Below are positions 14,491 through 30,050 of a stretch of 64,000 nt of DNA, in pieces. Source of the stretch: Bombus terrestris (Eukaryota; Arthropoda; Insecta; Hymenoptera; Apidae); NCBI RefSeq assembly GCF_910591885.1, contig NW_025963581.1, positions 372,001 to 436,000 of the forward strand. Reading direction: 5' to 3'. The position numbers and the translations under genes are program-made. Under the pieces are notes generated by a model. That model was not told the DNA's origin. It saw only the letters and a program-made list of their open reading frames with translations, and did not search any database. Every line of letters begins with the position of its first letter. The first letter of the stretch is position 1.

Positions 14491-17400
14491 ACAACGTGAG
14501 ACAACGTGGGACACCTTTGGACACCGTGGGACAACGTGGGACAACGTGGGACAACGTGGGACAACGTGGGACAACGTGGGACAACGTAGGACAACGTGGG
14601 ACAACGTGGGACACCGTTGGACATCGTTGGACAACGTGGGACATCGTGGGACAACGTGGGACAACGTGGGACAACGTGGGACAACGTGGGACACCGTTGG
14701 ACATCGTTGGACACCGTGGGACAACGTGGGACAACGTGGGACACCGTTGGACACCGTTGGACATCGTTGGACACCGTTGGACACCGTGGGACAACGTGGG
14801 ACAACGTGGGACAACGTGGGACAACGTGGGACAACGTGGGACAACGTGGGACAACGTGGGACACCGTTGCACACCGTGGGACACCGTTGGACACCGTTGG
14901 ACATCGTTGGACATCGTTGGACATCGTGGGACACCGTTGGACACCGTTGGACATCGTTGGACACCGTTGGACACCGTGGGACAACGTGGGACAACGTGGG
15001 ACAACGTGGGACACCGTTGGACATCGTTGGACACCTTTGGACACCGTGGGACAACGTGGGACAACGTGGGACAACGTGGGACAACGTGGGACAACGTGGG
15101 ACAACGTGGGACAACGTGGGACAACGTGGGACAACGTGGGACAACGTGGGACAACGTGGGACATCGTTGGACACCGTTGGACATCGTTGGACAACGTGGG
15201 ACATCGTGGGACAACGTGGGACAACGTGGGACAACGTGGGACAACGTGGGACACCGTTGGACATCGTTGCACACCGTGGGACAACGTGGGACAACGTGGG
15301 ACACCGTTGGACACCGTTGGACATCGTTGGACACCGTTGGACACCGTGGGACAACGTGGGACAACGTGGGACAACGTGGGACAACGTGGGACAACGTGGG
15401 ACAACGTGGGACAACGTGGGACAACGTGGGACAACGTGGGACAACGTGGGACAACGTGGGACAACGTGGGACAACGTGGGAAACCATGGAACAACGTGGG
15501 ACAACGTGGGACACCGTTGGACATCGTTGGACACCGTGGGACATCGGTGGACATCGTGGGACACCGTTGGACACCGTTGGACATCGTTGGACACCGTTGG
15601 ACACCGTGGGCCAACGTGGGACAACGTGGGACAACGTGGGACAACGTGGGACAACGTGGGACAACGTGGGACAACGTGGGACAACGTGGGACAACGTAGG
15701 ACAACGTGGGACAACGTGGCACAACGTGGGACAACGTGGGACAACGTGGGACAACGTGGGACAAGGTGGGACAACGTGGGACAACGTGGGACAACGTGGG
15801 ACAACGTGGGACAACGTGGGACAACGTGGGACACCGTTGGACATCGTTGGACACCGTGGGACAACGTGGGACAACGTGGGACACCGTGGGACACCGTTGG
15901 ACACCGTTGGACATCGTTGGACACCGTGGGACAACGTGAGAAAACGTGGGACACCGTTGGACACCGTGGGACAACGTGGGACAACGTGGGACAACGTGGG
16001 ACAACGTGGGACAACGTGGGACAACGTAGGACAACGTGGGACAACGTGGGACACCGTTGGACATCGTTGGACAACGTGGGACATCGTGGGACAACGTGGG
16101 ACAACGTGGGACAACGTGGGACACCGTTGGACATCGTTGGACACCGTGGGACAACGTGGGACAACGTGGGACACCGTGGGACACCGTTGGACACCGTTGG
16201 ACATCGTTGGACACCGTGGTACAACGTGAGACAACGTGGGACACCTTTGGACACCGTGGGACAACGTGGGACAACGTGGGACAACGTGGGACAACGTGGG
16301 ACAACGTGGGACAACGTAGGACAACGTGGGACAACGTGGGACACCGTTGGACATCGTTGGACAACGTGGGACATCGTGGGACAACGTGGGACAACGTGGG
16401 ACAACGTGGGACAACGTGGGACACCGTTGGACATCGTTGGACACCGTGGGACAACGTGGGACAACGTGGGACACCGTTGGACACCGTTGGACATCGTTGG
16501 ACACCGTTGGACACCGTGGGACAACGTGGGACAACGTGGGACAACGTGGGACAACGTGGGACAACGTGGGACAACGTGGGACAACGTGGGACACCGTTGC
16601 ACACCGTGGGACACCGTTGGACACCGTTGGACATCGTTGGACATCGTTGGACATCGTGGGACACCGTTGGACACCGTTGGACATCGTTGGACACCGTTGG
16701 ACACCGTGGGACAACGTGGGACAACGTGGGACAACGTGGGACACCGTTGGACATCGTTGGACACCTTTGGACACCGTGGGACAACGTGGGACAACGTGGG
16801 ACAACGTGGGACAACGTGGGACAACGTGGGACAACGTGGGACAACGTGGGACAACGTGGGACAACGTGGGACAACGTTGGACACCGTTGGACATCGTTGG
16901 ACAACGTGGGACATCGTGGGACAACGTGGGACAACGTGGGACAACGTGGGACAACGTGGGACACCGTTGGACATCGTTGGACACCGTGGGACAACGTGGG
17001 ACAACGTGGGACACCGTTGGACACCGTTGGACATCGTTGGACACCGTTGGACACCGTGGGACAACGTGGGACAACGTGGGACAGCGTGGGACAACGTGGG
17101 ACAACGTGGGACAACGTGGGACAACGTGGGACAACGTGGGACAACGTGGGACAACGTGGGACAACGTGGGACAACGTGGGACAACGTGGGACAACGTGGG
17201 ACACCGTTGGACACCGTTGGACACCGTTGGACATCGGTGGACATCGTGGGACACCGTTGGACACCGTTGGACACCGTTGGACATCGTTGGACACCGTTGG
17301 ACACCGTGGGACAACGTGGGACAACGTGGGACAACGTGGGACAACGTTGGACATCGTTGGACACCGTTGGACACCGTGGGACAACGTGGGACAACGTGGG

Positions 17401-18839
17401 ACACCGTTGGACACCGTGGGACACCGTTGGACACCGTTGGACATCGTTGGACACCGTGGGACAACGTGGGACAACGTGGGAAAACATGGAACAACGTGGG
17501 ACAACGTGGGACAACGTGGGACAACGTGGGACAACGTGGGACAACGTGGGACACCGTTGGACATCGTTGGACACCGTGGGACAACGTGGGACAACGTGGG
17601 ACACCGTTGGACACCGTTGGACATCGTTGGACACCGTTGGACACCGTGGGACAACGTGGGACAACGTGGGACAGCGTGGGACAACGTGGGACAACGTGGG
17701 ACAACGTGGGACAACGTGGGACAACGTGGGACAACGTGGGACAACGTGGGACAACGTGGGACAACGTGGGACAACGTGGGACAACGTGGGACAACGTGGG
17801 ACAACGTGGGAAACCATGGAACAACGTGGGACAACGTGGGACACCGTTGGACATCGTTGGACACCGTGGGACATCGGTGGACATCGTGGGACACCGTTGG
17901 ACACCGTTGGACATCGTTGGACACCGTTGGACACCGTGGGCCAACGTGGGACAACGTGGGACAACGTGGGACAACGTGGGACAACGTGGGACAACGTGGG
18001 ACAACGTGGGACAACGTGGGACAACGTGGGACAACGTAGGACAACGTGGGACAACGTGGGACACCGTTGGACATCGTTGGACAACGTGGGACATCGTGGG
18101 ACAACGTGGGACAACGTGGGACAACGTGGGACAACGTGGGACACCGTTGGACATCGTTGGACACCGTGGGACAACGTGGGACAACGTGGGACACCGTTGG
18201 ACACCGTTGGACATCGTTGGACACCGTTGGACACCGTGGGACAACGTGGGACAACGTGGGACAACGTGGGACAACGTGGGACAACGTGGGACAACGTGGG
18301 ACAACGTGGGACACCGTTGCACACCGTGGGACACCGTTGGACACCGTTGGACATCGTTGGACATCGTTGGACATCGTGGGACACCGTTGGACACCGTTGG
18401 ACATCGTTGGACACCGTTGGACACCGTGGGACAACGTGGGACAACGTGGGACAACGTGGGACACCGTTGGACATCGTTGGACACCTTTGGACACCGTGGG
18501 ACAACGTGGGACAACGTGGGACAACGTGGGACAACGTGGGACAACGTGGGACAACGTGGGACAACGTGGGACAACGTGGGACAACGTGGGACATCGTTGG
18601 ACACCGTTGGACATCGTTGGACAACGTGGGACATCGTGGGACAACGTGGGACAACGTGGGACAACGTGGGACAACGTGGGACACCGTTGGACATCGTTGG
18701 ACACCGTGGGACAACGTGGGACAACGTGGGACACCGTTGGACACCGTTGGACATCGTTGGACACCGTTGGACACCGTGGGACAACGTGGGACAACGTGGG
18801 ACAGCGTGGGACAACGTGGGACAACGTGGGACAACGTGG
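14491..18839. repeat. Domain 1 HOR array, includes a 4,200-bp-offset copy of 12.0-13.3 kb
   Basis: Bases 16200-17530 align with 12000-13330 at exactly 4,200 bp, with only scattered single-base differences, for example aaaacgtggg at 13131 and an AT unit at 16870. The order diverges after the gaaaacatgg doublet (13280 and 17480). TAG units lie at about 14580, 15690, 16020, 16310 and 18030. The CATGG doublet with C at position 5 is at 15480 and 17810, each followed by gacatcggtg and a gggccaac variant. Confidence 0.83.
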
Positions 18840-20420
18840 GACAACGTGGGACAACGTGGGACAACGTGGGACAACGTGGGACAACGTGGGACAACGTGGG
18901 ACAACGTGGGACAACGTGGGACACCGTTGGACACCGTTGGACACCGTTGGACATCGGTGGACATCGTGGGACACCGTTGGACACCGTTGGACACCGTTGG
19001 ACATCGTTGGACACCGTTGGACACCGTGGGACAACGTGGGACAACGTGGGACAACGTGGGACAACGTTGGACAACGTTGGACACCGTTGGACACCGTGGG
19101 ACAACGTGGGACAACGTGGGACACCGTTGGACACCGTGGGACACCGTTGGACACCGTTGGACATCGTTGGACACCGTGGGACAACGTGGGACAACGTGGG
19201 AAAACATGGAACAACGTGGGACAACGTGGGACAACGTGGGACAACGTGGGACACCGTTGGACAACGTTGGACACCGTGGGACAACGTGGGACAACGTGGG
19301 ACACCGTTGGACACCGTTGGACATCGTTGGACACCGTTGGACACCGTGGGACAACGTGGGACAACGTGGGACAACGTGGGACAACGTGGGACAACGTGGG
19401 ACAACGTGGGACAACGTGGGACACCGTTGGACACCGTGGGACACCGTTGGACACCGTTGGACATCGTTGGACATCGTTGGACATCGTTGGACACCGTTGG
19501 ACACCGTTGGACACCGTTGGACACCGTTGGACATCGGTGGACATCGTGGGACACCGTTGGACACCGTGGGACAACGTGGGACAACGTGGGACAACGTGGG
19601 ACAACGTGGGACAACGTGGGACAACGTGGGACAACGTGGGACAACGTGGGACAACGTGGGACAACGTGGGACAACGTGGGACAACGTGGGACAACGTGGG
19701 ACAACGTGGGACACCGTTGGACATCGTTGGACACCGTGGGACAACGTGGGACAACGTGGGACAACGTGGGACACCGTTGGACACCGTTGGACATCGTTGG
19801 ACATCGTTGGACATCGTGGGACACCGTTGGACATCGTTGGACATCGTTGGACACCGTTGGACATCGTTGGACATCGTTGGACATCGTTGGACACCGTTGG
19901 ACACCGTTGGACACCGTTGGACAACGTGGGACAACGTGGGACAACGTGGGACAACGTGGGACACCGTTGGACACCGTGGGACAACGTTGGACACCGTTGG
20001 ACATCGTTGGACACCGTGGGACAACGTGGGACAACGTGGGAAAACATGGAACAACGTGGGACAACGTGGGACAACGTGGGACAACGTGGGACACCGTTGG
20101 ACATCGTTGGACACCGTGGGACAACGTGGGACAACGTGGGACACCGTTGGACACCGTTGGACATCGTTGGACACCGTTGGACACCGTGGGACAACGTGGG
20201 ACAGCGTGGGACAACGTGGGACAACGTGGGACAACGTGGGACAACGTGGGACAACGTGGGACAACGTGGGACAACGTGGGACAACGTGGGACAACGTGGG
20301 ACAACGTGGGACAACGTGGGACACCGTTGGACATCGTTGGACACCGTGGGACAACGTGGGACAACGTGGGACACCGTGGGACACCGTTGGACACCGTTGG
20401 ACATCGTTGGACACCGTGGT
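18840..20420. repeat. 8,400-bp-offset copy of 10,440-12,020
   Basis: About 1,580 bp matches the earlier block at a constant offset of 8,400 with a handful of substitutions. At 10769 versus 19169 a TG unit replaces TT, at 19070 a TT unit has become AT, and at 19980 a CT unit has become AT. Shared markers are gaaaacatgg at 19200 and 20040, gacagcgtgg at 20200, and the ggtacaac junction with t at 20420. Confidence 0.85.
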
Positions 20421-23400
20421 ACAACGTGAGACAACGTGGGACACCTTTGGACACCGTGGGACAACGTGGGACAACGTGGGACAACGTGGGACAACGTGGG
20501 ACAACGTGGGACAACGTAGGACAACGTGGGACAACGTGGGACACCGTTGGACATCGTTGGACAACGTGGGACATCGTGGGACAACGTGGGACAACGTGGG
20601 ACAACGTGGGACAACGTGGGACACCGTTGGACATCGTTGGACACCGTGGGACAACGTGGGACAACGTGGGACACCGTTGGACACCGTTGGACATCGTTGG
20701 ACACCGTTGGACACCGTGGGACAACGTGGGACAACGTGGGACAACGTGGGACAACGTGGGACAACGTGGGACAACGTGGGACAACGTGGGACACCGTTGC
20801 ACACCGTGGGACACCGTTGGACACCGTTGGACATCGTTGGACATCGTTGGACATCGTGGGACACCGTTGGACACCGTTGGACATCGTTGGACACCGTTGG
20901 ACACCGTGGGACAACGTGGGACAACGTGGGACAACGTGGGACACCGTTGGACATCGTTGGACACCTTTGGACACCGTGGGACAACGTGGGACAACGTGGG
21001 ACAACGTGGGACAACGTGGGACAACGTGGGACAACGTGGGACAACGTGGGACAACGTGGGACAACGTGGGACATCGTTGGACACCGTTGGACATCGTTGG
21101 ACAACGTGGGACATCGTGGGACAACGTGGGACAACGTGGGACAACGTGGGACAACGTGGGACACCGTTGGACATCGTTGGACACCGTGGGACAACGTGGG
21201 ACAACGTGGGACACCGTTGGACACCGTTGGACATCGTTGGACACCGTTGGACACCGTGGGACATCGGTGGACATCGTGGGACACCGTTGGACACCGTTGG
21301 ACATCGTTGGACACCGTTGGACACCGTGGGCCAACGTGGGACAACGTGGGACAACGTGGGACAACGTGGGACAACGTGGGACAACGTGGGACAACGTGGG
21401 ACAACGTGGGACAACGTGGGACAACGTGGGACAACGTGGGACAACGTGGGACAACGTGGGACAACGTGGGACAACGTGGGACAAGGTGGGACAACGTGGG
21501 ACAACGTGGGACAACGTGGGACAACGTGGGACAACGTGGGACAACGTGGGACACCGTTGGACATCGTTGGACACCGTGGGACAACGTGGGACAACGTGGG
21601 ACACCGTGGGACACCGTTGGACACCGTTGGACATCGTTGGACACCGTGGGACAACGTGAGACAACGTGGGACACCGTTGGACATCGTGGGACAACGTGGG
21701 ACAACGTGGGACAACGTGGGACAACGTGGGACAACGTGGGACAACGTAGGACAACGTGGGACAACGTGGGACACCGTTGGACATCGTTGGACAACGTGGG
21801 ACATCGTGGGACAACGTGGGACAACGTGGGACAACGTGGGACAACGTGGGACACCGTTGGACATCGTTGGACACCGTGGGACAACGTGGGACAACGTGGG
21901 ACACCGTTGGACACCGTTGGACATCGTTGGACACCGTTGGACACCGTGGGACAACGTGGGACAACGTGGGACAACGTGGGACAACGTGGGACAACGTGGG
22001 ACAACGTGGGACAACGTGGGACAACGTGGGACAACGTGGGACAACGTGGGACAACGTGGGACAACGTGGGAAACCATGGAACAACGTGGGACAACGTGGG
22101 ACACCGTTGGACATCGTTGGACACCGTGGGACAACGTGGGACAACGTGGGACACCGTTGGACACCGTTGGACATCGTTGGACACCGTTGGACACCGTGGG
22201 ACAACGTGGGACAACGTGGGACAACGTGGGACAACGTGGGACAACGTGAGACAACGTGGGACAACGTGGGACACCGTTGGACACCGTGGGACACCGTTGG
22301 ACACCGTTGGACATCGTTGGACATCGTGGGACATCGTTGGACACCGTTGGACACCGTTGGACACCGTTGGACACCGTTGGACATCGGTGGACATCGTGGG
22401 ACACCGTTGGACACCGTTGGACATCGTTGGACACCGTTGGACACCGTGGGACAACGTGGGACAACGTGGGACAACGTGGGACAACGTGGGACAACGTGGG
22501 ACAACGTGGGACACCGTTGGACATCGTTGGACACCGTGGGACAACGTGGGACAACGTGGGACAACGTGGGACACCGTTGGACACCGTTGGACATCGTTGG
22601 ACACCGTTGGACACCGTGGGACAACGTGGGACAACGTGGGACAACGTGGGACAACGTGGGACAACGTGGGACAACGTGGGACAACGTGGGACAACGTGGG
22701 ACAACGTGGGACAACGTGGGACAACGTGGGACACCGTTGGACACCGTTGGACACCGTTGGACATCGGTGGACATCGTGGGACACCGTTGGACACCGTTGG
22801 ACACCGTTGGACATCGTTGGACACCGTTGGACACCGTGGGACAACGTGGGACAACGTGGGACAACGTGGGACAACGTGGGACAACGTGGGACAACGTGGG
22901 ACAACGTGGGACACCGTTGGACAACGTGGGACACCGTTGGACAACGTGGGACAACGTGGGACAACGTGGGACAACGTGGGACAACGTGGGAAACCATGGA
23001 ACAACGTGGGACAACGTGGGACACCGTTGGACAACGTTGGACACCGTGGGACAACGTGGGACAACGTGGGACACCGTTGGACACCGTTGGACATCGTTGG
23101 ACACCGTTGGACACCGTGGGACAACGTGGGACAACGTGGGACAACGTGGGACAACGTGGGACAACGTGGGACAACGTGGGACACCGTTGGACACCGTGGG
23201 ACACCGTCGGACACCGTTGGACATCGTTGGACATCGTTGGACATCGTTGGACACCGTTGGACACCGTTGGACACCGTTGGACACCGTTGGACATCGGTGG
23301 ACATCGTGGGACACCGTTGGACATCGTTGGACATCGTTGGACACCGTTGGACATCGTTGGACATCGTTGGACATCGTTGGACACCGTTGGACACCGTTGG

Positions 23401-26119
23401 ACACCGTTGGACAACGTGGGACAACGTGGGACAACGTGGGACAACGTGGGACACCGTTGGACACCGTGGGACACCGTTGGACACCGTTGGACATCGTTGG
23501 ACACCGTGGGACAACGTGGGACAACGTGGGAAAACATGGAACAACGTGGGACAACGTGGGACAACGTGGGACAACGTGGGACACCGTTGGACATCGTTGG
23601 ACACCGTGGGACAACGTGGGACAACGTGGGACACCGTTGGACACCGTTGGACATCGTTGGACACCGTTGGACACCGTGGGACAACGTGGGACAGCGTGGG
23701 ACAACGTGGGACAACGTGGGACAACGTGGGACAACGTGGGACAACGTGGGACAACGTGGGACAACGTGGGACAACGTGGGACAACGTGGGACAACGTGGG
23801 ACAACGTGGGACACCGTTGGACAACGTTGGACACCGTGGGACAACGTGGGACAACGTGGGACACCGTGGGACACCGTTGGACACCGTTGCACATCGTTGG
23901 ACACCGTGGGACAACGTGAGACAACGTGGGACACCGTTGGACACCGTGGGACAACGTGGGACAACGTGGGACAACGTGGGACAACGTGGGACAACGTGGG
24001 ACAACGTAGGACAACGTGGGACAACGTGGGACACCGTTGGACATCGTTGGACAACGTGGGACATCGTGGGACAACGTGGGACAACGTGGGACAACGTGGG
24101 ACAACGTGGGACACCGTTGGACATCGTTGGACACCGTGGGACAACGTGGGACAACGTGGGACACCGTTGGACACCGTTGGACATCGTTGGACACCGTTGG
24201 ACACCGTGGGACAACGTGGGACAACGTGGGACAACGTGGGACAACGTGGGACAACGTGGGACAACGTGGGACAACGTGGGACACCGTTGCACACCGTGGG
24301 ACACCGTTGGACACCGTTGGACATCGTTGGACATCGTTGGACATCGTGGGACACCGTTGGACACCGTTGGACATCGTTGGACACCGTTGGACACCGTGGG
24401 ACAACGTGGGACAACGTGGGACAACGTGGGACACCGTTGGACATCGTTGGACACCTTTGGACACCGTGGGACAACGTGGGACAACGTGGGACAACGTGGG
24501 ACAACGTGGGACAACGTGGGACAACGTGGGACAACGTGGGACAACGTGGGACAACGTGGGACATCGTTGGACACCGTTGGACACCGTGGGACAACGTGGG
24601 ACAACGTGGGACAACGTGGGACAACGTGGGACAACGTGGGACAACGTGGGACAACGTGGGACAACGTGGGACAACGTGGGACATCGTGGGACAACGTGGG
24701 ACAACGTGGGACAACGTGGGACAACGTGGGACAACGTGGGACAACGTGGGACAACGTGGGACAACGTGGGACAACGTGGGACAACGTGGGACAACGTGGG
24801 ACAACGTGGGACAACGTGGGACAACGTGGGACAACGTGGGACACCGTTGGACATCGTTGGACACCGTGGGACAACGTGGGACAACGTGGGACACCGTTGG
24901 ACACCGTTGGACATCGTTGGACACCGTTGGACACCGTGGGACAACGTGGGACAACGTGGGACAACGTGGGACAACGTGGGACAACGTGGGACAACGTGGG
25001 ACAACGTGGGACAACGTGGGACACCGTTGGACACCGTGGGACACCGTTGGACACCGTTGGACATCGTTGGACATCGTTGGACATCGTTGGACACCGTTGG
25101 ACACCGTTGGACACCGTTGGACACCGTTGGACATCGGTGGACATCGTGGGACACCGTTGGACACCGTTGGACATCGTTGGACACCGTTGGACACCGTGGG
25201 ACAACGTGGGACAACGTGGGACAACGTGGGACAACGTGGGACAACGTGGGACAACGTGGGACAACGTGGGACAACGTGGGACAACGTGGGACAACGTGGG
25301 ACAACGTGGGACAACGTGGGACAACGTGGGACAACGTGGGACAACGTGGGACAACGTGGGACAACGTGGGACAACGTGGGACAACGTGGGACAACGTGGG
25401 ACAACGTGGGACACCGTTGGACATCGTTGGACACCGTGGGACAACGTGGGACAACGTGGGACACCGTGGGACACCGTTGGACACCGTTGGACATCGTTGG
25501 ACACCGTGGGACAACGTGAGACAACGTGGGACACCGTTGGACACCGTGGGACAACGTGGGACAACGTGGGACAACGTGGGACAACGTGGGACAACGTGGG
25601 ACAACGTAGGACAACGTGGGACAACGTGGGACACCGTTGGACATCGTTGGACAACGTGGGACATCGTGGGACAACGTGGGACAACGTGGGACAACGTGGG
25701 ACAACGTGGGACACCGTTGGACATCGTTGGACACCGTGGGACAACGTGGGACAACGTGGGACACCGTTGGACACCGTTGGACATCGTTGGACACCGTTGG
25801 ACACCGTGGGACAACGTGGGACAACGTGGGACAACGTGGGACAACGTGGGACAACGTGGGACAACGTGGGACAACGTGGGACAACGTGGGACAACGTGGG
25901 ACAACGTGGGACAACGTGGGACAACGTGGGACAACGTGGGAAACCATGGAACAACGTGGGACAACGTGGGACACCGTTGGACATCGTTGGACACCGTGGG
26001 ACAACGTGGGACAACGTGGGACACCGTTGGACACCGTTGGACATCGTTGGACACCGTTGGACACCGTGGGACAACGTGGGACAACGTGGGACAACGTGGG
26101 ACAACGTGGGACAACGTGA
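20421..26119. repeat. Right part of domain 1
   Basis: The first ~820 bp repeat 12021-12840 and 16221-17040. The order is then reshuffled. TGA units lie at 21650, 22240, 23910, 25510 and 26110, TAG units at 20510, 21740, 24000 and 25600, and CATGG doublets at 22070, 22990, 23530 and 25940. The last gttgcacacc (24280) and gacacctttg (24450) before a gap of some 29 kb occur here. A 21-unit AG run covers about 25200-25409. No gene is seen. Confidence 0.82.
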
Positions 26120-26899
26120 GACAACGTGGGACAACGTGGGACACCGTTGGACACCGTGGGACACCGTTGGACACCGTTGGACATCGTTGGACATCGTTGG
26201 ACATCGTTGGACACCGTTAGACACCGTTGGACACCGTTGGACACCGTTGGACATCGGTGGACATCGTGGGACACCGTTGGACACCGTTGGACATCGTTGG
26301 ACACCGGTGGACACCGTGGGACAACGTGGGACAACGTGGGACAACGTGGGACAACGTGGGACAACGTGGGACAACGTGGGACACCGTTGGACATCGTTGG
26401 ACACCGTGGGACACCGTTGGACACCGTGGGACAACGTGGGACAACGTGGGACAACGTGGGACAACGTGGGACAACGTGGGACAACGTAGGACAACGTGGG
26501 ACAACGTGGGACACCGTTGGACATCGTTGGACAACGTGGGACATCGTGGGACAACGTGGGACAACGTGGGACAACGTGGGACAACGTGGGACACCGTTGG
26601 ACACCGTGGGACACCGTTGGACACCGTTGGACACCGTGGGACACCGTTGGACACCGCTGGACATCGTTGGACACCGTGGGACAACGTGGGACAACGTGGG
26701 ACAACGTGGGACAACGTGGGACAACGTGGGACAACGTGGGACAACGTGGGACAACGTGGGACAACGTGGGACAACGTGGGACAACGTGGGCCAACGTGGG
26801 ACAACGTGGGACAACGTGGGACAACGTGGGACACCGTTGGACACCGTGGGACAATGTGGGACAACGTGGGACAACGTGGGACAACGTGGGACAACGTGG

Positions 26900-29800
26900 G
26901 ACAACGTAGGACAACGTGGGACAACGTGGGACACCGTTGGACATCGTTGGACAACGTGGGACATCGTGGGACAACGTGGGACAACGTGGGACAACGTGGG
27001 ACACCGTGGGACACCGTTGGACATCGTTGGACACCGTGGGACAACGTGGGACAACGTGGGACACCGTTGGACACCGTTGGACATCGTTGGACACCGTTGG
27101 ACACCGTGGGACAACGTGGGACAACGTGGGACAACGTGGGACAACGTGGGACAACGTGGGACAACGTGGGACAACGTGGGACAACGTGGGACAACGTGGG
27201 ACACCGTTGGACACCGTGGGACACCGTTGGACACCGTTGGACATCGTTGGACATCGTTGGACATCGTTGGACACCGTTGGACACCGTTGGACACCGTTGG
27301 ACACCGTTGGACATCGGTTTACATCGTGGGACACCGTTGGACACCGTTGGACATCGTTGGACACCGTTGGACACCGTGGGACAACGTGGGACAACGTGGG
27401 ACAACGTGGGACACCGTTGGACACCGTTGGACACCGTGGGACAACGTGGGACAACGTGGGACAACGTGGGACAACGTGGGACAACGTGGGACAACGTAGG
27501 ACAACGTGGGACAACGTGGGACACCGTTGGACATCGTTGGACAACGTGGGACATCGTGGGACAACGTGGGACAACGTGGGACAACGTGGGACAACGTGGG
27601 ACACCGTTGGACATCGTTGGACACCGTGGGACAACGTGGGACAACGTGGGACACCGTTGGACACCGTTGGACATCGTTGGACACCGTTGGACACCGTGGG
27701 ACAACGTGGGACAACGTGGGACAACGTGGGACAACGTGGGACAACGTGGGACAACGTGGGACAACGTGGGACAACGTGGGACAACGTGGGACACCGTTGG
27801 ACACCGTGGGACACCGTTGGACACCGTTGGACATCGTTGGACATCGTTGGACATCGTTGGACACCGTTGGACACCGTTGGACACCGTTGGACACCGTTGG
27901 ACATCGGTTTACATCGTGGGACACCGTTGGACACCGTTGGACATCGTTGGACACCGTGGGACAACGTGGGACAACGTGGGACAACGTGGGACAACGTGGG
28001 ACAACGTGGGACAACGTGGGACAACGTGGGACACCGTTGGACACCGTGGGACAAGGTGGGACAACGTGGGACAACGTGGGACAACGTGGGACAACGTGGG
28101 ACAACGTGGGACAACGTGGGACAACGTGGGACAACGTGGGACACCGTTGGACACCGTGGGACAACGTGGGACAACGTGGGACACCGTGGGACAACGTAGG
28201 ACAACGTGGGACAACGTGGGACACCGTTGGACATCGTTGGACAACGTGGGACATCGTGGGACAACGTGGGACAACGTGGGACAACGTGGGACAACGTGGG
28301 ACACCGTTGGACATCGTTGGACACCGTGGGACAACGTGGGACAACGTGGGACACCGTTGGACACCGTTGGACATCGTTGGACACCGTTGGACACCGTGGG
28401 ACAACGTGGGACAACGTGGGACAACGTGGGACAACGTGGGACAACGTGGGACAACGTGGGACAACGTGGGACAACGTGGGACAACGTAGGACAACGTGGG
28501 ACAACGTGGGACACCGTTGGACATCGTTGGACAACGTGGGACATCGTGGGACAACGTGGGACAACGTGGGACAACGTGGGACAACGTGGGACACCGTTGG
28601 ACATCGTTGGACACCGTGGGACAACGTGGGACAACGTGGGACACCGTTGGACACCGTTGGACATCGTTGGACACCGTTGGACACCGTGGGACAACGTGGG
28701 ACAACGTGGGACAACGTGGGACAACGTGGGACAACGTGGGACAACGTGGGACAACGTGGGACAACGTGGGACAACGTGGGACACCGTTGGACACCGTGGG
28801 ACACCGTTGGACACCGTTGGACATCGTTGGACATCGTTGGACACCGTTGGACACCGTTGGACACCGTTGGACACCGTTGGACATCGGTTTACATCGTGGG
28901 ACACCGTTGGACACCGTTGGACATCGTTGGACACCGTTGGACACCGTGGGACAACGTGGGACAACGTGGGACAACGTGGGACACCGTTGGACACCGTTGG
29001 ACACCGTGGGACAACGTGGGACAACGTGGGACAACGTGGGACAACGTGGGACAACGTGGGACAACGTAGGACAACGTGGGACAACGTGGGACACCGTTGG
29101 ACATCGTTGGACAACGTGGGACATCGTGGGACAACGTGGGACAACGTGGGACAACGTGGGACAACGTGGGACACCGTTGGACATCGTTGGACACCGTGGG
29201 ACAACGTGGGACAACGTGGGACACCGTTGGACACCGTTGGACATCGTTGGACACCGTTGGACACCGTGGGACAACGTGGGACAACGTGGGACAACGTGGG
29301 ACAACGTGGGACAACGTGGGACAACGTGGGACAACGTGGGACAACGTGGGACAACGTGGGACACCGTTGGACACCGTGGGACACCGTTGGACACCGTTGG
29401 ACATCGTTGGACATCGTTGGACATCGTTGGACACCGTTGGACACCGTTGGACACCGTTGGACACCGTTGGACATCGGTTTACATCGTGGGACACCGTTGG
29501 ACACCGTTGGACATCGTTGGACACCGTGGGACAACGTGGGACAACGTGGGACAACGTGGGACAACGTGGGACAACGTGGGACAACGTGGGACAACGTGGG
29601 ACACCGTTGGACACCGTGGGACAACGTGGGACAACGTGGGACAACGTGGGACAACGTGGGACAACGTGGGACAACGTGGGACAACGTGGGACAACGTGGG
29701 ACAACGTGGGACACCGTTGGACACCGTGGGACAACGTGGGACAACGTGGGACACCGTGGGACAACGTAGGACAACGTGGGACAACGTGGGACACCGTTGG

Positions 29801-30050
29801 ACATCGTTGGACAACGTGGGACATCGTGGGACAACGTGGGACAACGTGGGACAACGTGGGACAACGTGGGACACCGTTGGACATCGTTGGACACCGTGGG
29901 ACAACGTGGGACAACGTGGGACACCGTTGGACACCGTTGGACATCGTTGGACACCGTTGGACACCGTGGGACAACGTGGGACAACGTGGGACAACGTGGG
30001 ACAACGTGGGACAACGTGGGACAACGTGGGACAACGTGGGACAACGTGGG
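26900..30050. repeat. 1.58-kb tandem duplication with nested 590-bp copies
   Basis: Bases 26900-28480 match 28481-30050. By eye the two differ by one CG versus AG unit (27000), one missing TT unit in the second copy (three against two before 28880), and a c/g difference in gacaaggtgg at 28050. TAG units at 26900, 27490 and 28190 recur at 28480, 29060 and 29760; ggttta junctions at about 27320 and 27910 recur at 28890 and 29480. Within each copy the first ~590 bp is itself repeated. The duplication starts on a TAG unit. Confidence 0.85.

Noticed and set aside
9626..22249. Plus-strand open frame of 4,207 codons and dozens of similar ones
   Set aside because: It starts at a GTG within the repeat, encodes only a rotating decapeptide, has equivalents in all frames and ends at a chance TGA variant. 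No ribosome site, domain or codon bias is present.
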